Below are positions 22,057-31,980 of a stretch of DNA of 64,000 nt, piece by piece; the first letter of the stretch is position 1, and every line of letters starts with the position of its first letter. Source of the stretch: Paraburkholderia bannensis (lineage in GTDB: Bacteria; Pseudomonadota; Gammaproteobacteria; Burkholderiales; Burkholderiaceae); assembly GCF_014200455.1 (NCBI RefSeq), contig NZ_JACHBW010000002.1, positions 124,001-188,000 of the forward strand. The letters run 5' to 3'. The position numbers were made by a program, and so were the translations under genes. Below the pieces are notes generated by a model. The model worked only from the letters and a program-made list of their open reading frames with translations. It was not told the DNA's origin and searched no databases.

Positions 22057-22944
22057 TCAGACTGCGGTTTCGCCGCGCAGACGCAGCAGGATGCCTTCGA
22101 GCGAATCGAGATCGCCGAAATCGACGGTCAACTGCCCTCGTCCGCGGCGACCGACCTTGATCTTGACCGTGGCGGCCAAGAGGTCAGACAACTCTTCTTC
22201 GAGACGGCGCGTATCGCGGCCGCCGTCCTGTGCGACCTTCGCCTTCACCGCAGGCACGGCTTTTGTTGTGGCCGCAACGAGTTTTTCCGTTTCACGCACC
22301 GATAGGCGACGATTGACCACCTGATGCGCGAGCTGGATCTGCGTGGCGGCATCCACGGCGAGCAGCGCGCGCGCGTGGCCCATATCGAGGTCCCCCGCGA
22401 GCAACATTGTCTGCACCGGCATCGCCAGGTTCAGCAGACGCAGCAGGTTCGACACCGCACTGCGCGAACGCCCCACCGACTCCGCTGCCTGTTCGTGCGT
22501 GAAATTGAATTCGTCGAGCAGACGCTGGATGCCCTGCGCCTCTTCGAGCGGATTCAAATCTTCGCGCTGAATGTTTTCGATCAGCGCCATCGCGGCGGCG
22601 GCCTGGTCCGGCACGTCCTTCACAAGCACCGGCACTTCCGTCAGACCCGCGATATTCGCGGCGCGGAAACGCCGTTCGCCGGCGATGATCTCGTAACGCT
22701 CGGGTCCGATCGGACGCACGAGGATGGGCTGCATCAGGCCCTGCGCGCGAATGCTCGCGGCGAGTTCCTGGAGTGCGCCCTCGTCCATGCGCGTACGCGG
22801 CTGGTACTTGCCCGCCTGCATCTGCGTGAGCGGAAGCGTGTTGGGGGCGCCTTCGATCTTCACCGCTTCGGTGATGTCCGCGCTGCCGCCGAGCAATGCC
22901 TCAAGTCCTCGGCCCAATCCCTTTTTACGTGCTACTGCGTTCAT
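22057..22944 (-). CDS. parB: Chromosome-partitioning protein ParB (Spo0J)
   Basis: ParB is the parS-binding CTPase clamp of chromosome segregation. The 295-residue product has the N-terminal ParB/Srx domain with GERRFRAA (CTP-binding arginine motif), ENIQREDLNPLEEA, and the helix-turn-helix THEQAAESVGRSRSAVSNLL that reads parS, then a short C-terminal dimerisation domain. The first residues KKGLGRGLEALLG match the segment that contacts ParA. It starts 19 bases after parA. parS sites lie at 26672 and 25100. Confidence 0.98.
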   Translation of the reverse strand: MNAVARKKGLGRGLEALLGGSADITEAVKIEGAPNTLPLTQMQAGKYQPRTRMDEGALQELAASIRAQGLMQPILVRPIGPERYEIIAGERRFRAANIAGLTEVPVLVKDVPDQAAAAMALIENIQREDLNPLEEAQGIQRLLDEFNFTHEQAAESVGRSRSAVSNLLRLLNLAMPVQTMLLAGDLDMGHARALLAVDAATQIQLAHQVVNRRLSVRETEKLVAATTKAVPAVKAKVAQDGGRDTRRLEEELSDLLAATVKIKVGRRGRGQLTVDFGDLDSLEGILLRLRGETAV

Positions 22945-22963
22945 CGTGCTTCCCCAGTCTGAG

Positions 22964-23734
22964 TCAGATCGCGCGCACGCGCTCGATCATTTCCGCGCCG
23001 AACTGCACGTAGGCCTGCGCACCGCGCGATGCGCGATCGAACACCACGCCCGGCAAGCCGTAGCTGGGCGCCTCCGCGAGACGCACATTGCGTGGGATCA
23101 CTGCGTCGAACACCTTGTCGCCAAAGTGCTCCTTGAGTTGCTCCGACACCTGCTGTTGCAGCGTGATGCGCGGATCGAACATCACGCGCAGCAGGCCGAT
23201 CACCTTCAGGTCGCGATTCATGTTCGCGTGCACCTGCTTGATCGTGTTGACGAGATCCGACAGACCTTCGAGCGCGAAGTACTCGCACTGCATCGGAATC
23301 ACGACGCCATGCGCCGCGCACAAGCCGTTAAGCGTGAGCAGAGAAAGTGCGGGCGGGCAGTCGATCAGGACGAAGTCGTACTGATCGTCCACCTCGGCCA
23401 GCGCATTCTTCAACCGACGTTCGCGCTGATCGACCGACACCAGCTCCACTTCGGCGCCGGCCAGTTCGCGATTGGCGGGCAGAACGTCGTAACCGACATG
23501 CTCCGGACTCGTGCGCGCATCGGGCACCGAGATGCCATCGACGAGCACTTCATAAACGGTGTACTCGCAGGCGGCCTTGTCGATGCCGCTGCCCATCGTG
23601 GCATTGCCCTGCGGGTCGAGATCGATGAGAAGGACACGCTGTCCCTGCGATGCGAGGCTCGCGGCTAGATTGACCGTTGTCGTCGTCTTGCCGACGCCGC
23701 CCTTCTGGTTCGCAACGCAGAAGATTTTTGCCAT
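22964..23734 (-). CDS. parA: Chromosome-partitioning ATPase ParA (Soj)
   Basis: ParA is a DNA-binding Walker ATPase that moves ParB-parS complexes. The 256-residue product has the deviant Walker A KGGVGKTTTTVN at residue 11, the Walker A' DLDPQGNATMG, and Walker B VLIDCPPALS. Its short N-terminus, lacking a plasmid-type HTH domain, marks it as chromosomal type. It precedes parB on the same strand and follows rsmG, the classical order. Confidence 0.98.
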   Translation of the reverse strand: MAKIFCVANQKGGVGKTTTTVNLAASLASQGQRVLLIDLDPQGNATMGSGIDKAACEYTVYEVLVDGISVPDARTSPEHVGYDVLPANRELAGAEVELVSVDQRERRLKNALAEVDDQYDFVLIDCPPALSLLTLNGLCAAHGVVIPMQCEYFALEGLSDLVNTIKQVHANMNRDLKVIGLLRVMFDPRITLQQQVSEQLKEHFGDKVFDAVIPRNVRLAEAPSYGLPGVVFDRASRGAQAYVQFGAEMIERVRAI

Positions 23735-23852
23735 CTTGTGTGTGTCCCTTTTACTGCCTTGAAAGTTTGCTTACGTTAGCGCGATCCGACCGGTCGCGCT
23801 ATTCGGCCTCTCGGCCAATGCTGCTGTGTTGCTGTTTTGGCGTTTGCCGCAA

Positions 23853-24551
23853 TCACGCCTGCGGCAAAGGTTCGACCAGTACTTCGCTGAGGTGACGCTC
23901 GGCATCGAGCATCGGCACCACCAGACGAATCGTCTTTACCGCACGCGCGCCCTCCGGCAAGCGTTCGATCTCGCCATCCGGGCGTACGCCCTTCATGGCC
24001 CAGATCGCGCCACCGTCGGCGACGAGGTGACGGGCCAGTGTAACGAAATCGGTGAGTTCCGCGAATGCCCGCGAGACGATCAAGTCGAATTTTTTTGGCA
24101 CTTCCACGCCAGGGCGTAGCGATTCCACCCGCCCCGTCACCACAGCCAGATTCGCAAGTCCCAGTTCGGCCTTGGCCTGCGACTGGAACGCCGACTTCTT
24201 CTGCACGATGTCGTTCAGCGTGACATGCCAGTCGGGGCGCGCAATCGCCAGCACGATGCCGGGCAAGCCGCCGCCCGATCCTACGTCCAGCACTGTCGCG
24301 TTTTCACGTGAAGGCAGATGGGGCAGGATCGAAAGCGAATCGAGAATGTGCTGGATCATCATCTGGCGCGGATCGCGGATCGCCGTCAGGTTATAGACGG
24401 CGTTCCACTTCACCAGCAGCGCAACGTAGTCCAGCAGTTGCTGGTGTTGATGCTCGCTCAAGTCGAGGGAGAGTGCGTCGGCGCCCTCCTTCAGTATCTG
24501 GGCGAGCGCGTCGCGGTCAGCGATACCGGGTTGCCGTGAGCGAGCCGTCAT
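23853..24551 (-). CDS. rsmG: 16S rRNA (guanine527-N7)-methyltransferase
   Basis: RsmG (GidB) methylates G527 of 16S rRNA; its loss gives low-level streptomycin resistance. The 232-residue product has the SAM motif [19 protein letters not shown] and the YNLTAI block before it. Its start overlaps the mnmG stop by four bases (ATGA), indicating translational coupling. Confidence 0.97.
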   Translation of the reverse strand: MTARSRQPGIADRDALAQILKEGADALSLDLSEHQHQQLLDYVALLVKWNAVYNLTAIRDPRQMMIQHILDSLSILPHLPSRENATVLDVGSGGGLPGIVLAIARPDWHVTLNDIVQKKSAFQSQAKAELGLANLAVVTGRVESLRPGVEVPKKFDLIVSRAFAELTDFVTLARHLVADGGAIWAMKGVRPDGEIERLPEGARAVKTIRLVVPMLDAERHLSEVLVEPLPQA

Positions 24552-26533
24552 TGAGCCACCGGTTTGTTGTCGGCAACAGCCGGATTGGCGGCGGCGTTCG
24601 CAGCAGCGTCGGCCGGATTCTGACGACGGCGGCCAAGACCGCGCTTGAGGTGCACCATCAGCAGCGAGATCGCAGCGGGCGTGATGCCCGAGATGCGCGA
24701 TGCCTGACCAATCGTTTCCGGCCGATGCTGAGTCAGCTTCTGGCAGGCTTCGAACGACAGCCCGCGCACTTCCTTGTAATCGATACCCTCCGGCAGACGC
24801 GTATTTTCTTGCGCGCCGTTTCGTTCGATCTCATCGGCCTGACGGTCGATATAGCCCTGATATTTGATGCCGATCTCGATCTGCTCTTTGATCTGTTCGA
24901 GCAGAACTTGATCGTCGGCGAGCGGCGCCGCCGGCGCACATGCACCCTCGCGCAGGCCAACCACACCGTCATAGCTCACACCTGGACGGCGCAGCAGGTC
25001 CGCAAGATTGTATTCGCGATCGATGGGCTTACCGAGCAATGCCGTCGCCTCTTCCGCACCCAGCGTCTTCGGGTTCACCCACGTCGACTTCAGACGTTCG
25101 GTTTCACGTGAAACAGCGTCGCGCTTGCGGCTGAACGCATCCCAGCGCTCGTCGTCCACCACGCCCAGTTCGCGGCCGATTTCCGTCAGACGCATATCGG
25201 CATTGTCTTCACGCAGACTCAGACGATACTCGGCGCGGCTCGTGAACATACGGTACGGCTCGGACACGCCACGCGTCACGAGATCGTCGACCAGCACGCC
25301 AAGGTAGGCCTGATCGCGGCGCGGGCACCACGCGTCCTTGCCCTGCACTTGCAGGCCGGCGTTGATACCTGCGAGCAGCCCTTGCGCAGCCGCCTCTTCG
25401 TAGCCCGTCGTACCGTTGATCTGACCCGCAAAAAACAGACCGTTGATCACCTTGGTTTCCAGCGATGCCTTCAGGCCACGCGGATCGAAGTAGTCGTACT
25501 CGATCGCATAGCCGGGACGCAGGATGTGGGCGTGCTCCAGACCGCGCATCGAGTGCACGAGTTCCAGTTGCACGTCGAAGGGCAGGCTTGTCGAGATCCC
25601 GTTCGGGTAGAACTCGTTGGTCGTCAGGCCTTCCGGCTCCAGGAAAATCTGGTGCGATTCCTTCGAAGCAAAGCGATGGATCTTGTCTTCGATCGACGGG
25701 CAGTAACGCGGCCCTACCCCTTCGATCACGCCGGTGTACATCGGCGAACGATCCAGGCCGCCGCGGATGATGTCGTGCGTACGCTCGTTGGTGTGCGTGA
25801 CCCAGCACGGAATCTGTTGCGGATGCTGCTCGGCACGACCCAGGAACGAGAAGACCGGCACCGGATCGAGGTCGCCCGGCTGCTCTTCCAGCATCGAAAA
25901 ATCGATCGTGCGACCGTCGATACGCGGCGGCGTGCCGGTCTTGAGGCGCCCTTGCGGCAGCTTCAGTTCCTTCAGGCGCGCCGACAACGTCACGGCAGCG
26001 GGATCGCCAGCGCGGCCACCTGTGTAGTTGTTCAGGCCCACGTGGATCTTGCCGTCGAGGAAGGTCCCCGCCGTCAGCACCACGGCCCGCGCGCGGAAGC
26101 GCAGACCAACCTGCGTCACCGCGCCAACAACGCGATCGCCCTCGACCATCAGGTCCTCGACGGCTTGCTGAAACAACCACAGGTTCGGCTGGTTTTCGAG
26201 ACGGCGACGGATCGCCGCCTTGTACAGAATACGGTCAGCCTGAGCACGCGTGGCGCGCACAGCCGGGCCCTTGGACGAGTTGAGGATACGGAACTGGATA
26301 CCGCCCTCGTCCGTCGCTGCGGCCATCGCGCCGCCTAGCGCGTCGACTTCCTTGACCAGATGACCTTTGCCAATGCCGCCGATCGACGGATTGCAGCTCA
26401 TCTGACCGAGCGTTTCGATGTTGTGCGTGAGCAGGAGCGTCTTCACGCCCATACGGGCGGCGGCAAGCGCGGCCTCGGTGCCGGCGTGACCGCCGCCGAC
26501 GACGATTACGTCAAACTCTGTGGGAAAAAGCAT
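24548..26533 (-). CDS. mnmG: tRNA U34 carboxymethylaminomethyl-modifying enzyme MnmG
   Basis: MnmG (GidA) is the FAD-dependent partner of MnmE and installs cmnm5 at wobble uridine. The 661-residue product has the dinucleotide motif [17 protein letters not shown], the [14 protein letters not shown] segment and the conserved CNPSIGG cysteine. The C-terminal helical domain contains [10 protein letters not shown]. The start [14 protein letters not shown] fits the family. A parS-like sequence lies inside its coding region at 25100-25115. Confidence 0.98.
   Translation of the reverse strand: MLFPTEFDVIVVGGGHAGTEAALAAARMGVKTLLLTHNIETLGQMSCNPSIGGIGKGHLVKEVDALGGAMAAATDEGGIQFRILNSSKGPAVRATRAQADRILYKAAIRRRLENQPNLWLFQQAVEDLMVEGDRVVGAVTQVGLRFRARAVVLTAGTFLDGKIHVGLNNYTGGRAGDPAAVTLSARLKELKLPQGRLKTGTPPRIDGRTIDFSMLEEQPGDLDPVPVFSFLGRAEQHPQQIPCWVTHTNERTHDIIRGGLDRSPMYTGVIEGVGPRYCPSIEDKIHRFASKESHQIFLEPEGLTTNEFYPNGISTSLPFDVQLELVHSMRGLEHAHILRPGYAIEYDYFDPRGLKASLETKVINGLFFAGQINGTTGYEEAAAQGLLAGINAGLQVQGKDAWCPRRDQAYLGVLVDDLVTRGVSEPYRMFTSRAEYRLSLREDNADMRLTEIGRELGVVDDERWDAFSRKRDAVSRETERLKSTWVNPKTLGAEEATALLGKPIDREYNLADLLRRPGVSYDGVVGLREGACAPAAPLADDQVLLEQIKEQIEIGIKYQGYIDRQADEIERNGAQENTRLPEGIDYKEVRGLSFEACQKLTQHRPETIGQASRISGITPAAISLLMVHLKRGLGRRRQNPADAAANAAANPAVADNKPVAQ
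25100..25115. promoter_or_regulatory. parS-like site within mnmG
   Basis: GGTTTCACGTGAAACA matches the parS consensus TGTTTCACGTGAAACA at 15 of 16 positions, including the full 14-base palindromic core. It lies in coding sequence about 2 kb upstream of parB along the transcript and is probably a genuine ParB site. Confidence 0.8.
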
Positions 26534-26599
26534 GGCCGGAACCTCACGCACGGACGAATAGACCGCGTGAGCCTTCTCTGAAAAAAGTGGAATGGACGA

Positions 26600-26605
26600 A
26601 TTATA
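26600..26605 (-). promoter_or_regulatory. Minus 10 box of the mnmG promoter
   Basis: A perfect TATAAT on the minus strand lies about 65 bases upstream of the mnmG start codon. No good -35 element is seen at 16-18 bases, so the assignment is tentative. Confidence 0.45.
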
Positions 26606-26666
26606 ACGGTTTCGTGTTTTGGACCGTTCAGGCCCGTTGAAGGTTTAATCGCCTATAAAAGAAAAA

Positions 26667-26692
26667 CGGCGTGTTTCACGTGAAACACGCCG
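26667..26692 (-). terminator. Terminator hairpin of the HAAT operon with parS as its stem
   Basis: A perfect 26-base palindrome is followed on the minus strand by TTTTTCTTTT, the layout of an intrinsic terminator. It lies 27 bases beyond the livF stop codon. Its central 16 bases are the parS site. Confidence 0.75.
26672..26687. promoter_or_regulatory. parS: parS centromere site (perfect)
   Basis: TGTTTCACGTGAAACA is identical to the bacterial chromosomal parS consensus. It lies upstream of mnmG and 3 kb from parAB. It marks this replicon as the primary chromosome, since secondary Burkholderia replicons use other parS sequences. Confidence 0.96.
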
Positions 26693-26718
26693 CCGATTTC
26701 TACAGAGCCTGACGAGAA

Positions 26719-27468
26719 CTAGACCGGCTTCTTCGCGAGTCCGAGGTAAGTCTCGATCACGCGCGGATTCTGCGCTAGCTCAGCCGCTGCCCCTTCCAGC
26801 GCCAGATCGCCCGTCTCAAGCACATAGCCGTAGTCGGAGATCTGCAGCGCCGCGCGCGCATTCTGCTCGATCAAGAGCGTCGCCACGCCTGTCTGCCTTA
26901 GCGCGCTAACGATCTGGAAGATCTCTTTCACGATCAGCGGGGCGAGGCCGAGGCTAGGCTCATCCAGCATCAGCAGGTCGGGCTTGCCCATTAATGCGCG
27001 ACCGACTGCGAGCATCTGCCGCTCGCCGCCGGAGAGCGTCCCTGCTGCCTGGCTGCGCCGCTCCTTCAGCCGAGGGAAAAGCGCGAACACATGATCGAGC
27101 TGATCGAGAAAGTTGCGCTCCCCTGCCCGCTTGCGCCGGTAGGCGCCAAGCACGAGATTGTCCTCAACCGTCATCGAGGCAAACAACTCGCGCTTCTCCG
27201 GCACAAGGCACATGCCACGCGCGACGCGACGTTCGATCGGCAAGGCACCCACTTCGTCGCCGAGATAAGCGATGCGGCCGCTCGCGTGGCCCGTCACCGG
27301 CAGCGCGCCCATGATGGCGTTGAGGAGCGTGGATTTGCCCGCGCCGTTGGGACCGATCACGGAGACGATCTGGCCCGCACCCACCTTGATCGACGCCTTG
27401 TGCAGCGCCTCGATCTTGCCGTAGCGCACCGCGAGGCCGGAAACTTCGAGAATGGGCGTCGCCATCAT
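26719..27468 (-). CDS. livF: HAAT-family ABC transporter ATPase LivF (system A)
   Basis: The 249-residue ATPase energises import of branched-chain amino acids or related compounds. It has Walker [17 protein letters not shown], signature [16 protein letters not shown] and Walker [14 protein letters not shown]. The start overlaps the stop of the upstream livM-livG fusion (ATGATGA). A long open extension upstream in the same frame lacks homology and was discarded. It is the last gene of system A. Confidence 0.93.
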   Translation of the reverse strand: MMATPILEVSGLAVRYGKIEALHKASIKVGAGQIVSVIGPNGAGKSTLLNAIMGALPVTGHASGRIAYLGDEVGALPIERRVARGMCLVPEKRELFASMTVEDNLVLGAYRRKRAGERNFLDQLDHVFALFPRLKERRSQAAGTLSGGERQMLAVGRALMGKPDLLMLDEPSLGLAPLIVKEIFQIVSALRQTGVATLLIEQNARAALQISDYGYVLETGDLALEGAAAELAQNPRVIETYLGLAKKPV

Positions 27469-29252
27469 TCCACCCCGCCCAGATAAGCTTCCAGCACCGC
27501 CGGGTCTTGTTGCACTTCTTGCGGCAACCCTTCGGCGATGCGCGTGCCGAACTCCATCACCACCAGGCGGTCGGTGAGATTCATCACGAAGTCCATATCG
27601 TGTTCGACCAGCAGCACACTCATCCCCTCTTCTCTCAGCTTGCGCAGCAACGCAGCGAGCTGCTGCTTCTCCTGATACCGCAGCCCCGCTGCCGGTTCGT
27701 CCAGCAGGAGCAGGGTCGGATCGCAGCAAAGCGCCCGCGCGATTTCCAGAATCCGCTGCTGACCGAGCGCCAGACTGCCCGCTTCCTCATACATATGCTG
27801 CTCGAGACCGACGCGCCGAAGCTGCTTTGCCGCCTCGCTCATCAGCCTGCCCTCTTCCGCCGTATTGAGCTTGACGACGCTGCGCAGGACGCCCGAATGG
27901 CCACGCAGATGCGCGCCGATCGCCACGTTCTCCAGCACCGTCATGGTCGGCAGCAGCTTGACGTGCTGGAACGTGCGACCGATGCCGCGCGCGACGATTT
28001 CACGTGAAGTCAGCTTGTCGATGCGCTCACCCCGGAACGTGATTGCGCCACTGGTCGGCTGCAGCACGCCGGTCACGAGGTTGAAGGTGGTCGATTTGCC
28101 CGCACCGTTCGGGCCGATCAGGCCGATGATCTGCCCGGCCTTCACCTCGAAACTCACGTCATTCACGGCTACCAGGCCGCCGAACTGCTTGCGCGCCTTA
28201 TCGACGCTCAGCAGCAACTCGCCCGCAGCCGGCTTGCTGCGTTGCGGCAAAGGCTCGGCATGCTCGGGCACATGCGCCTGTGGGCCACCCGGGAAGAAAC
28301 GCGCGACGAACGGCCAGACGCCGCGCCGCGCGTACTGGAGCAGCAGCACCATCAGAATGCCGAAGACGATGATCTCGAAGTTGCCGTTCTCGCCGAGCAG
28401 CCTGGGCAGCAAGGTCTGCAGCCAGTCCTGCAAAACGGTGAGGATCGCCGCACCCAGCACCGCACCCCAGACGTGCGCAACGCCGCCCACCACGGCCATG
28501 AACAAATACTCGATGCCGTGATTCAAGCCGAACGGCGTCGGGTTCACGGCCCGCTGCAGATGGGCATAGAGGAAGCCCGAGACCGCCGCCAGAACCGCCG
28601 CGTAGACGAAGATCACCACGCGCATCCAGGCCGTGTTGACGCCCATCGCCTCGGCCATCAAGCCGCCGCCGCGCAGCGCGCGAATCGCCCGGCCTGTGCG
28701 GCTATTGAGCAGGTTCTGCACCGAGATCACCGACGCCAGCACCACCACCCAGATCAGGTAATAGATGTGCCGCCCGGACTCCAGCTCGATGCCCAGCACG
28801 TTGAGCACCGGAATGCCGTTGATGCCGTCGTACTTGCCGAGCATGTCCAGATTGCCGAACAGGAAGAACAGCGCGAGACCCCAGGCAATCGTGCCGAGCG
28901 GCAGGAAATGGCCGGAAAGCCGCATCGTCACCAGCCCCAGCACGAGCGCGACGAGCGCGGTAATCACCACGCCGACGATCAGCGCGAGCCACGGTGAGAC
29001 GCCGTACCGGGTCGTCAGATACGCCGTCGCGTATGCGCCCAGACCGACGAAGGCGGCCTGCCCGAAGCTCGTCATCCCGCCGATACCGGTGAGCAGCACG
29101 AGGCCAATGGCGACGATCGAATACAGCCCGATGTAGTTGAGCAGCGTGATCCAGTACTCAGGCACGCGCACCGCGCCGGGCAATACCGGCAGCGCAAACA
29201 TCACCACGAGGAACAGCCAGAAAAAACGGTTATGCAGAACGAGTCGTTTCAT
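27465..29252 (-). CDS. Fused HAAT permease-ATPase (LivM-LivG)
   Basis: One 595-residue protein joins a LivM-type permease (about residues 1-310, eight or more membrane segments, with [17 protein letters not shown]) to a LivG-type ATPase (about residues 345-595). The ATPase has Walker [17 protein letters not shown], the LivG-style signature [15 protein letters not shown], Walker [12 protein letters not shown] and the switch histidine in [11 protein letters not shown] short proline-rich linker separates them. livH starts the adjacent reading frame four bases upstream. The fusion is intact and in frame with no sign of sequencing error. Confidence 0.93.
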   Translation of the reverse strand: MKRLVLHNRFFWLFLVVMFALPVLPGAVRVPEYWITLLNYIGLYSIVAIGLVLLTGIGGMTSFGQAAFVGLGAYATAYLTTRYGVSPWLALIVGVVITALVALVLGLVTMRLSGHFLPLGTIAWGLALFFLFGNLDMLGKYDGINGIPVLNVLGIELESGRHIYYLIWVVVLASVISVQNLLNSRTGRAIRALRGGGLMAEAMGVNTAWMRVVIFVYAAVLAAVSGFLYAHLQRAVNPTPFGLNHGIEYLFMAVVGGVAHVWGAVLGAAILTVLQDWLQTLLPRLLGENGNFEIIVFGILMVLLLQYARRGVWPFVARFFPGGPQAHVPEHAEPLPQRSKPAAGELLLSVDKARKQFGGLVAVNDVSFEVKAGQIIGLIGPNGAGKSTTFNLVTGVLQPTSGAITFRGERIDKLTSREIVARGIGRTFQHVKLLPTMTVLENVAIGAHLRGHSGVLRSVVKLNTAEEGRLMSEAAKQLRRVGLEQHMYEEAGSLALGQQRILEIARALCCDPTLLLLDEPAAGLRYQEKQQLAALLRKLREEGMSVLLVEHDMDFVMNLTDRLVVMEFGTRIAEGLPQEVQQDPAVLEAYLGGVE

Positions 29253-29256
29253 CGCC

Positions 29257-30312
29257 TCACTCCTCTTCCTCTTCGGCGTGCGGCGTGGACAGACTGCGCC
29301 ACAGCAGCACGGGAATGATCAGCGTGAACACGATCACCTCCTTGTACGAACTCGCCCAGAACGACGAGTACGACTCCAGCAGCCCCACGAGCACCGATCC
29401 CGCCGCAGCCAACGGATAGCTCACCAGCCCGCCGATGATCGCGCCCACGAAACCCTTCAGGCCGATCAGGAAACCCGAGTCGTAGTAGATGGTCGTGAGC
29501 GGCGCGACCAGCACGCCGCACAGCGCGCCCAGCCCCGCCGCGAGCGTGAACGCCAGCCGTCCGGCCTGCGTCGTGCCGATACCCACGAGACGCGCACCCA
29601 GCCGGTTCACCGAGGTCGCGCGCAGCGCCTTGCCGGAAATCGTGCGATCGAAATAGAAGTACAGCGCGGCGATCAGCACCACCGCCGTGCCGATCACCCA
29701 GAGGCTCTGCCCCGAGATCGACAAGGCGCCGAAATTGAAGTTGGCATCCGAGAACGCGTTGGTGCGCGAGCCTTCCGCGCCGAACATCACCAGACCCAGG
29801 CCCACCATCGCGAAGTGCACCGCCACCGCCACGATCAGCAGCAGCAGCGTGGTGGCCTCGGCGATCGGCTCATAGGCCAGGCGATAAATGAACGGCCCCA
29901 TCGGCACGACGATGGCCAGCGTCAGCGCGATCTGCGCGAGCATCGGCAGCGGCTGCCCTGCCACGCCACGCGTGAGCGCGTAGAGCGCGATGGGAAACAG
30001 CAGATACTTGCCCGCGAGCGTGACGAGCGTGCGCGCCGCATGACGGCGTCGTTCGGCATGACGCACGAGCCCGGCCGTCTCGACGACAAAGCACGCCGCG
30101 CCCAGCGCAACGAGCAGCCAGCAGGTGGCGGGAAACTTCTGCGATTGCAGCGCGGCGAGCGTCAAAGCGCCATACGAGACGAATTCGCCCTGCGGAATGA
30201 AGATCACGCGCGTGACGGAAAACACCAGCACCAGCGCGAGCGCAAGCAGCGCGTAGATCGCTCCGGTGGTGATGCCGTCCTGCGCGAGGATCGCGGCGAT
30301 CGATAAATCCAT
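29257..30312 (-). CDS. livH: HAAT-family ABC permease LivH (system A)
   Basis: A 351-residue membrane protein with the LivH signature near the N-terminus (GAIYALLALALVLVFSVTRVI.F.QGEF) and GALCGVLVAPLTTIYYDSGF. It is longer than E. coli LivH because of an extra hydrophobic and basic stretch at about residues 60-130 (LVRHAERRRHAARTL). It ends with an acidic tail of glutamates. It is co-transcribed with the fused livM-livG gene. Confidence 0.92.
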   Translation of the reverse strand: MDLSIAAILAQDGITTGAIYALLALALVLVFSVTRVIFIPQGEFVSYGALTLAALQSQKFPATCWLLVALGAACFVVETAGLVRHAERRRHAARTLVTLAGKYLLFPIALYALTRGVAGQPLPMLAQIALTLAIVVPMGPFIYRLAYEPIAEATTLLLLIVAVAVHFAMVGLGLVMFGAEGSRTNAFSDANFNFGALSISGQSLWVIGTAVVLIAALYFYFDRTISGKALRATSVNRLGARLVGIGTTQAGRLAFTLAAGLGALCGVLVAPLTTIYYDSGFLIGLKGFVGAIIGGLVSYPLAAAGSVLVGLLESYSSFWASSYKEVIVFTLIIPVLLWRSLSTPHAEEEEE

Positions 30313-30462
30313 AACCCCTCTTTACTGAGACACGTGAAACCAGCAACGTCAGAACGACGTTGGGAGCGATGCGGGACGACGCAAGAACTTGCGGCAATGC
30401 GCGCGGCGCAGCCATTCAGGCCGCGCCGCTCAAGAAACACGAGACAAAAAGCGCAGCGCGGC

Positions 30463-31644
30463 TTAATCGCCCTGCAGCTTCCACTTGCCGTTGACGACTT
30501 CCACGATCACGCGCGCGCGGTCATCCAGGCCGTTGTGGTCGGTCGGCGACGTGTTCATGATGCCGTGCGAGACCGGCAGATCCTTGATGTTTTCGAGCGC
30601 GTCGCGCAGTGCCACGCGGAACGCTTCGGTGCCCGGTTGAGCGGTCTTGAGCGCAGCCGGAATCGCGCGCTGAAGCATCTGGCCGGCGTCCCAGGCGTGG
30701 CCGCCGAAGGTCGCCACCGTGCCCGCGCCGTAGGCCTTCTCGTAGGCCGCCTTATAGGCGAGCGCGGACTTTTTGACCGGGTTCGAATCGGGCAGTTGAT
30801 CGGCGACGAGAATCGGGCCGGCGGGCAGCAGTTCGCCCTCGCAGTCCTTGCCGCACACGCGCAGGAAATCGTTATTGGCGACGCCGTGCGTCTGATAGAT
30901 CTTGCCCTTGTAGCCGCGATCCTTGAGCGTGGTCGCGGGCAGCGCCGAGGGCGTGCCGGAACCGGCGATCAGCACCGCATCCGGGTTCGCCGACATCAGC
31001 TTGAGCGCCTGCCCCGTCACCGACGAATCGGTGCGGTTATAGCGCTCGTTCGCGACGATCTTGAGGTTGTGCTTCGCCGCCGCCGCCGTGAACTCGCGCA
31101 GCCAGCTGTCGCCATACGCATCCGTGAAGCCGATGAACCCCACGGTCTTCACGCCGTGCTTTTCCATATAGCCCGCGATCGCATCGGCCATCAGGCTATC
31201 GTTCTGCGGCGGCTTGAACGCCCATTTGCGCTTGTCGTCCACCGGCTGCACGATGGCCGCCGACGCCGCGAGCGAGATCATCGGCGTCTTGCCCTGCGCG
31301 ACCACGTCGAGCATCGCGAGCGAGTTCGGCGTCACCGACGACCCGATGATGGCATCGACGTGATCCTCGTCGATCAGCTTGTGGGTGTTCTGCACCGCCT
31401 TGCTGGTGTCCGAAGCGTCGTCGAGCACGATGTACTGCACGCTCTTGCCGCCGATCTCCTTGGGCAGCAGCGCGATGGTGTTCTTCTCCGGAATGCCGAG
31501 CGAGGCCGCCGGTCCCGTCGCCGACAGCGTCACGCCGATCTTCACCTGCGCGGCCGCCACACCCGCCGTGCTCACCAATGCCGCTGCGAGTCCGGCATGG
31601 ATCGCCTTCATCGACCACTTCTTCATTGCGAGTTTCGTTTTCAT
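30463..31644 (-). CDS. HAAT-family substrate-binding protein, copy 1
   Basis: A periplasmic type I binding protein (Peripla_BP_6 family) that delivers the ligand to the LivH/LivMG permease. The 393-residue product starts with a basic segment and signal peptide ending VAAAQ, followed by VKIGVTLSATGPAASLGIP. The start MKTKLAMKKW has GGAGA upstream. It closely resembles the next gene along its whole length, including a shared FLRVCGKDCEG cysteine pair, so the two arose by tandem duplication. The ligand is not identifiable. Confidence 0.9.
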   Translation of the reverse strand: MKTKLAMKKWSMKAIHAGLAAALVSTAGVAAAQVKIGVTLSATGPAASLGIPEKNTIALLPKEIGGKSVQYIVLDDASDTSKAVQNTHKLIDEDHVDAIIGSSVTPNSLAMLDVVAQGKTPMISLAASAAIVQPVDDKRKWAFKPPQNDSLMADAIAGYMEKHGVKTVGFIGFTDAYGDSWLREFTAAAAKHNLKIVANERYNRTDSSVTGQALKLMSANPDAVLIAGSGTPSALPATTLKDRGYKGKIYQTHGVANNDFLRVCGKDCEGELLPAGPILVADQLPDSNPVKKSALAYKAAYEKAYGAGTVATFGGHAWDAGQMLQRAIPAALKTAQPGTEAFRVALRDALENIKDLPVSHGIMNTSPTDHNGLDDRARVIVEVVNGKWKLQGD

Positions 31645-31980
31645 TGCGCGTCTCCAAACGCTTTGTCTGCGTGTCGATATTTGTTGTGCCGTCACCGTGC
31701 CGCGAAGGTTTTCAACGTGTCCGCCGCCGCCCCGGCCTTTGAGTGTAGTAAGGGGGAGCGCGCGTGTGACGCATGGTTTTCCCTGCCTGCGGCACTGCAC
31801 AAGCCGCGGCGCGATCCGGCCGTTCTACTGCATCGCTACTGCTTCGTTACTGCTGTGCTACCGCCCTGCTCTGCTTGCGAGATACACCAACGCATCGTTG
31901 CGACAGCAACAAAAAAGGCACGTCCCAGGGGAGCGTGCCTTTTGATGTCGAGTGCGATGTCTGTGCGTTCCTCGTGAAAC
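31645..31980. other. Gap between the two binding-protein genes
   Basis: It holds the terminator at 31912-31942 and a promoter region for copy 1. No gene is seen. Confidence 0.5.
31912..31942 (-). terminator. Terminator after substrate-binding protein copy 2
   Basis: A ten-base stem (AAAAGGCACG/CGTGCCTTTT) with an 11-base loop is followed on the minus strand by a T-rich tract. It lies about 40 bases beyond the copy 2 stop codon. Confidence 0.85.
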
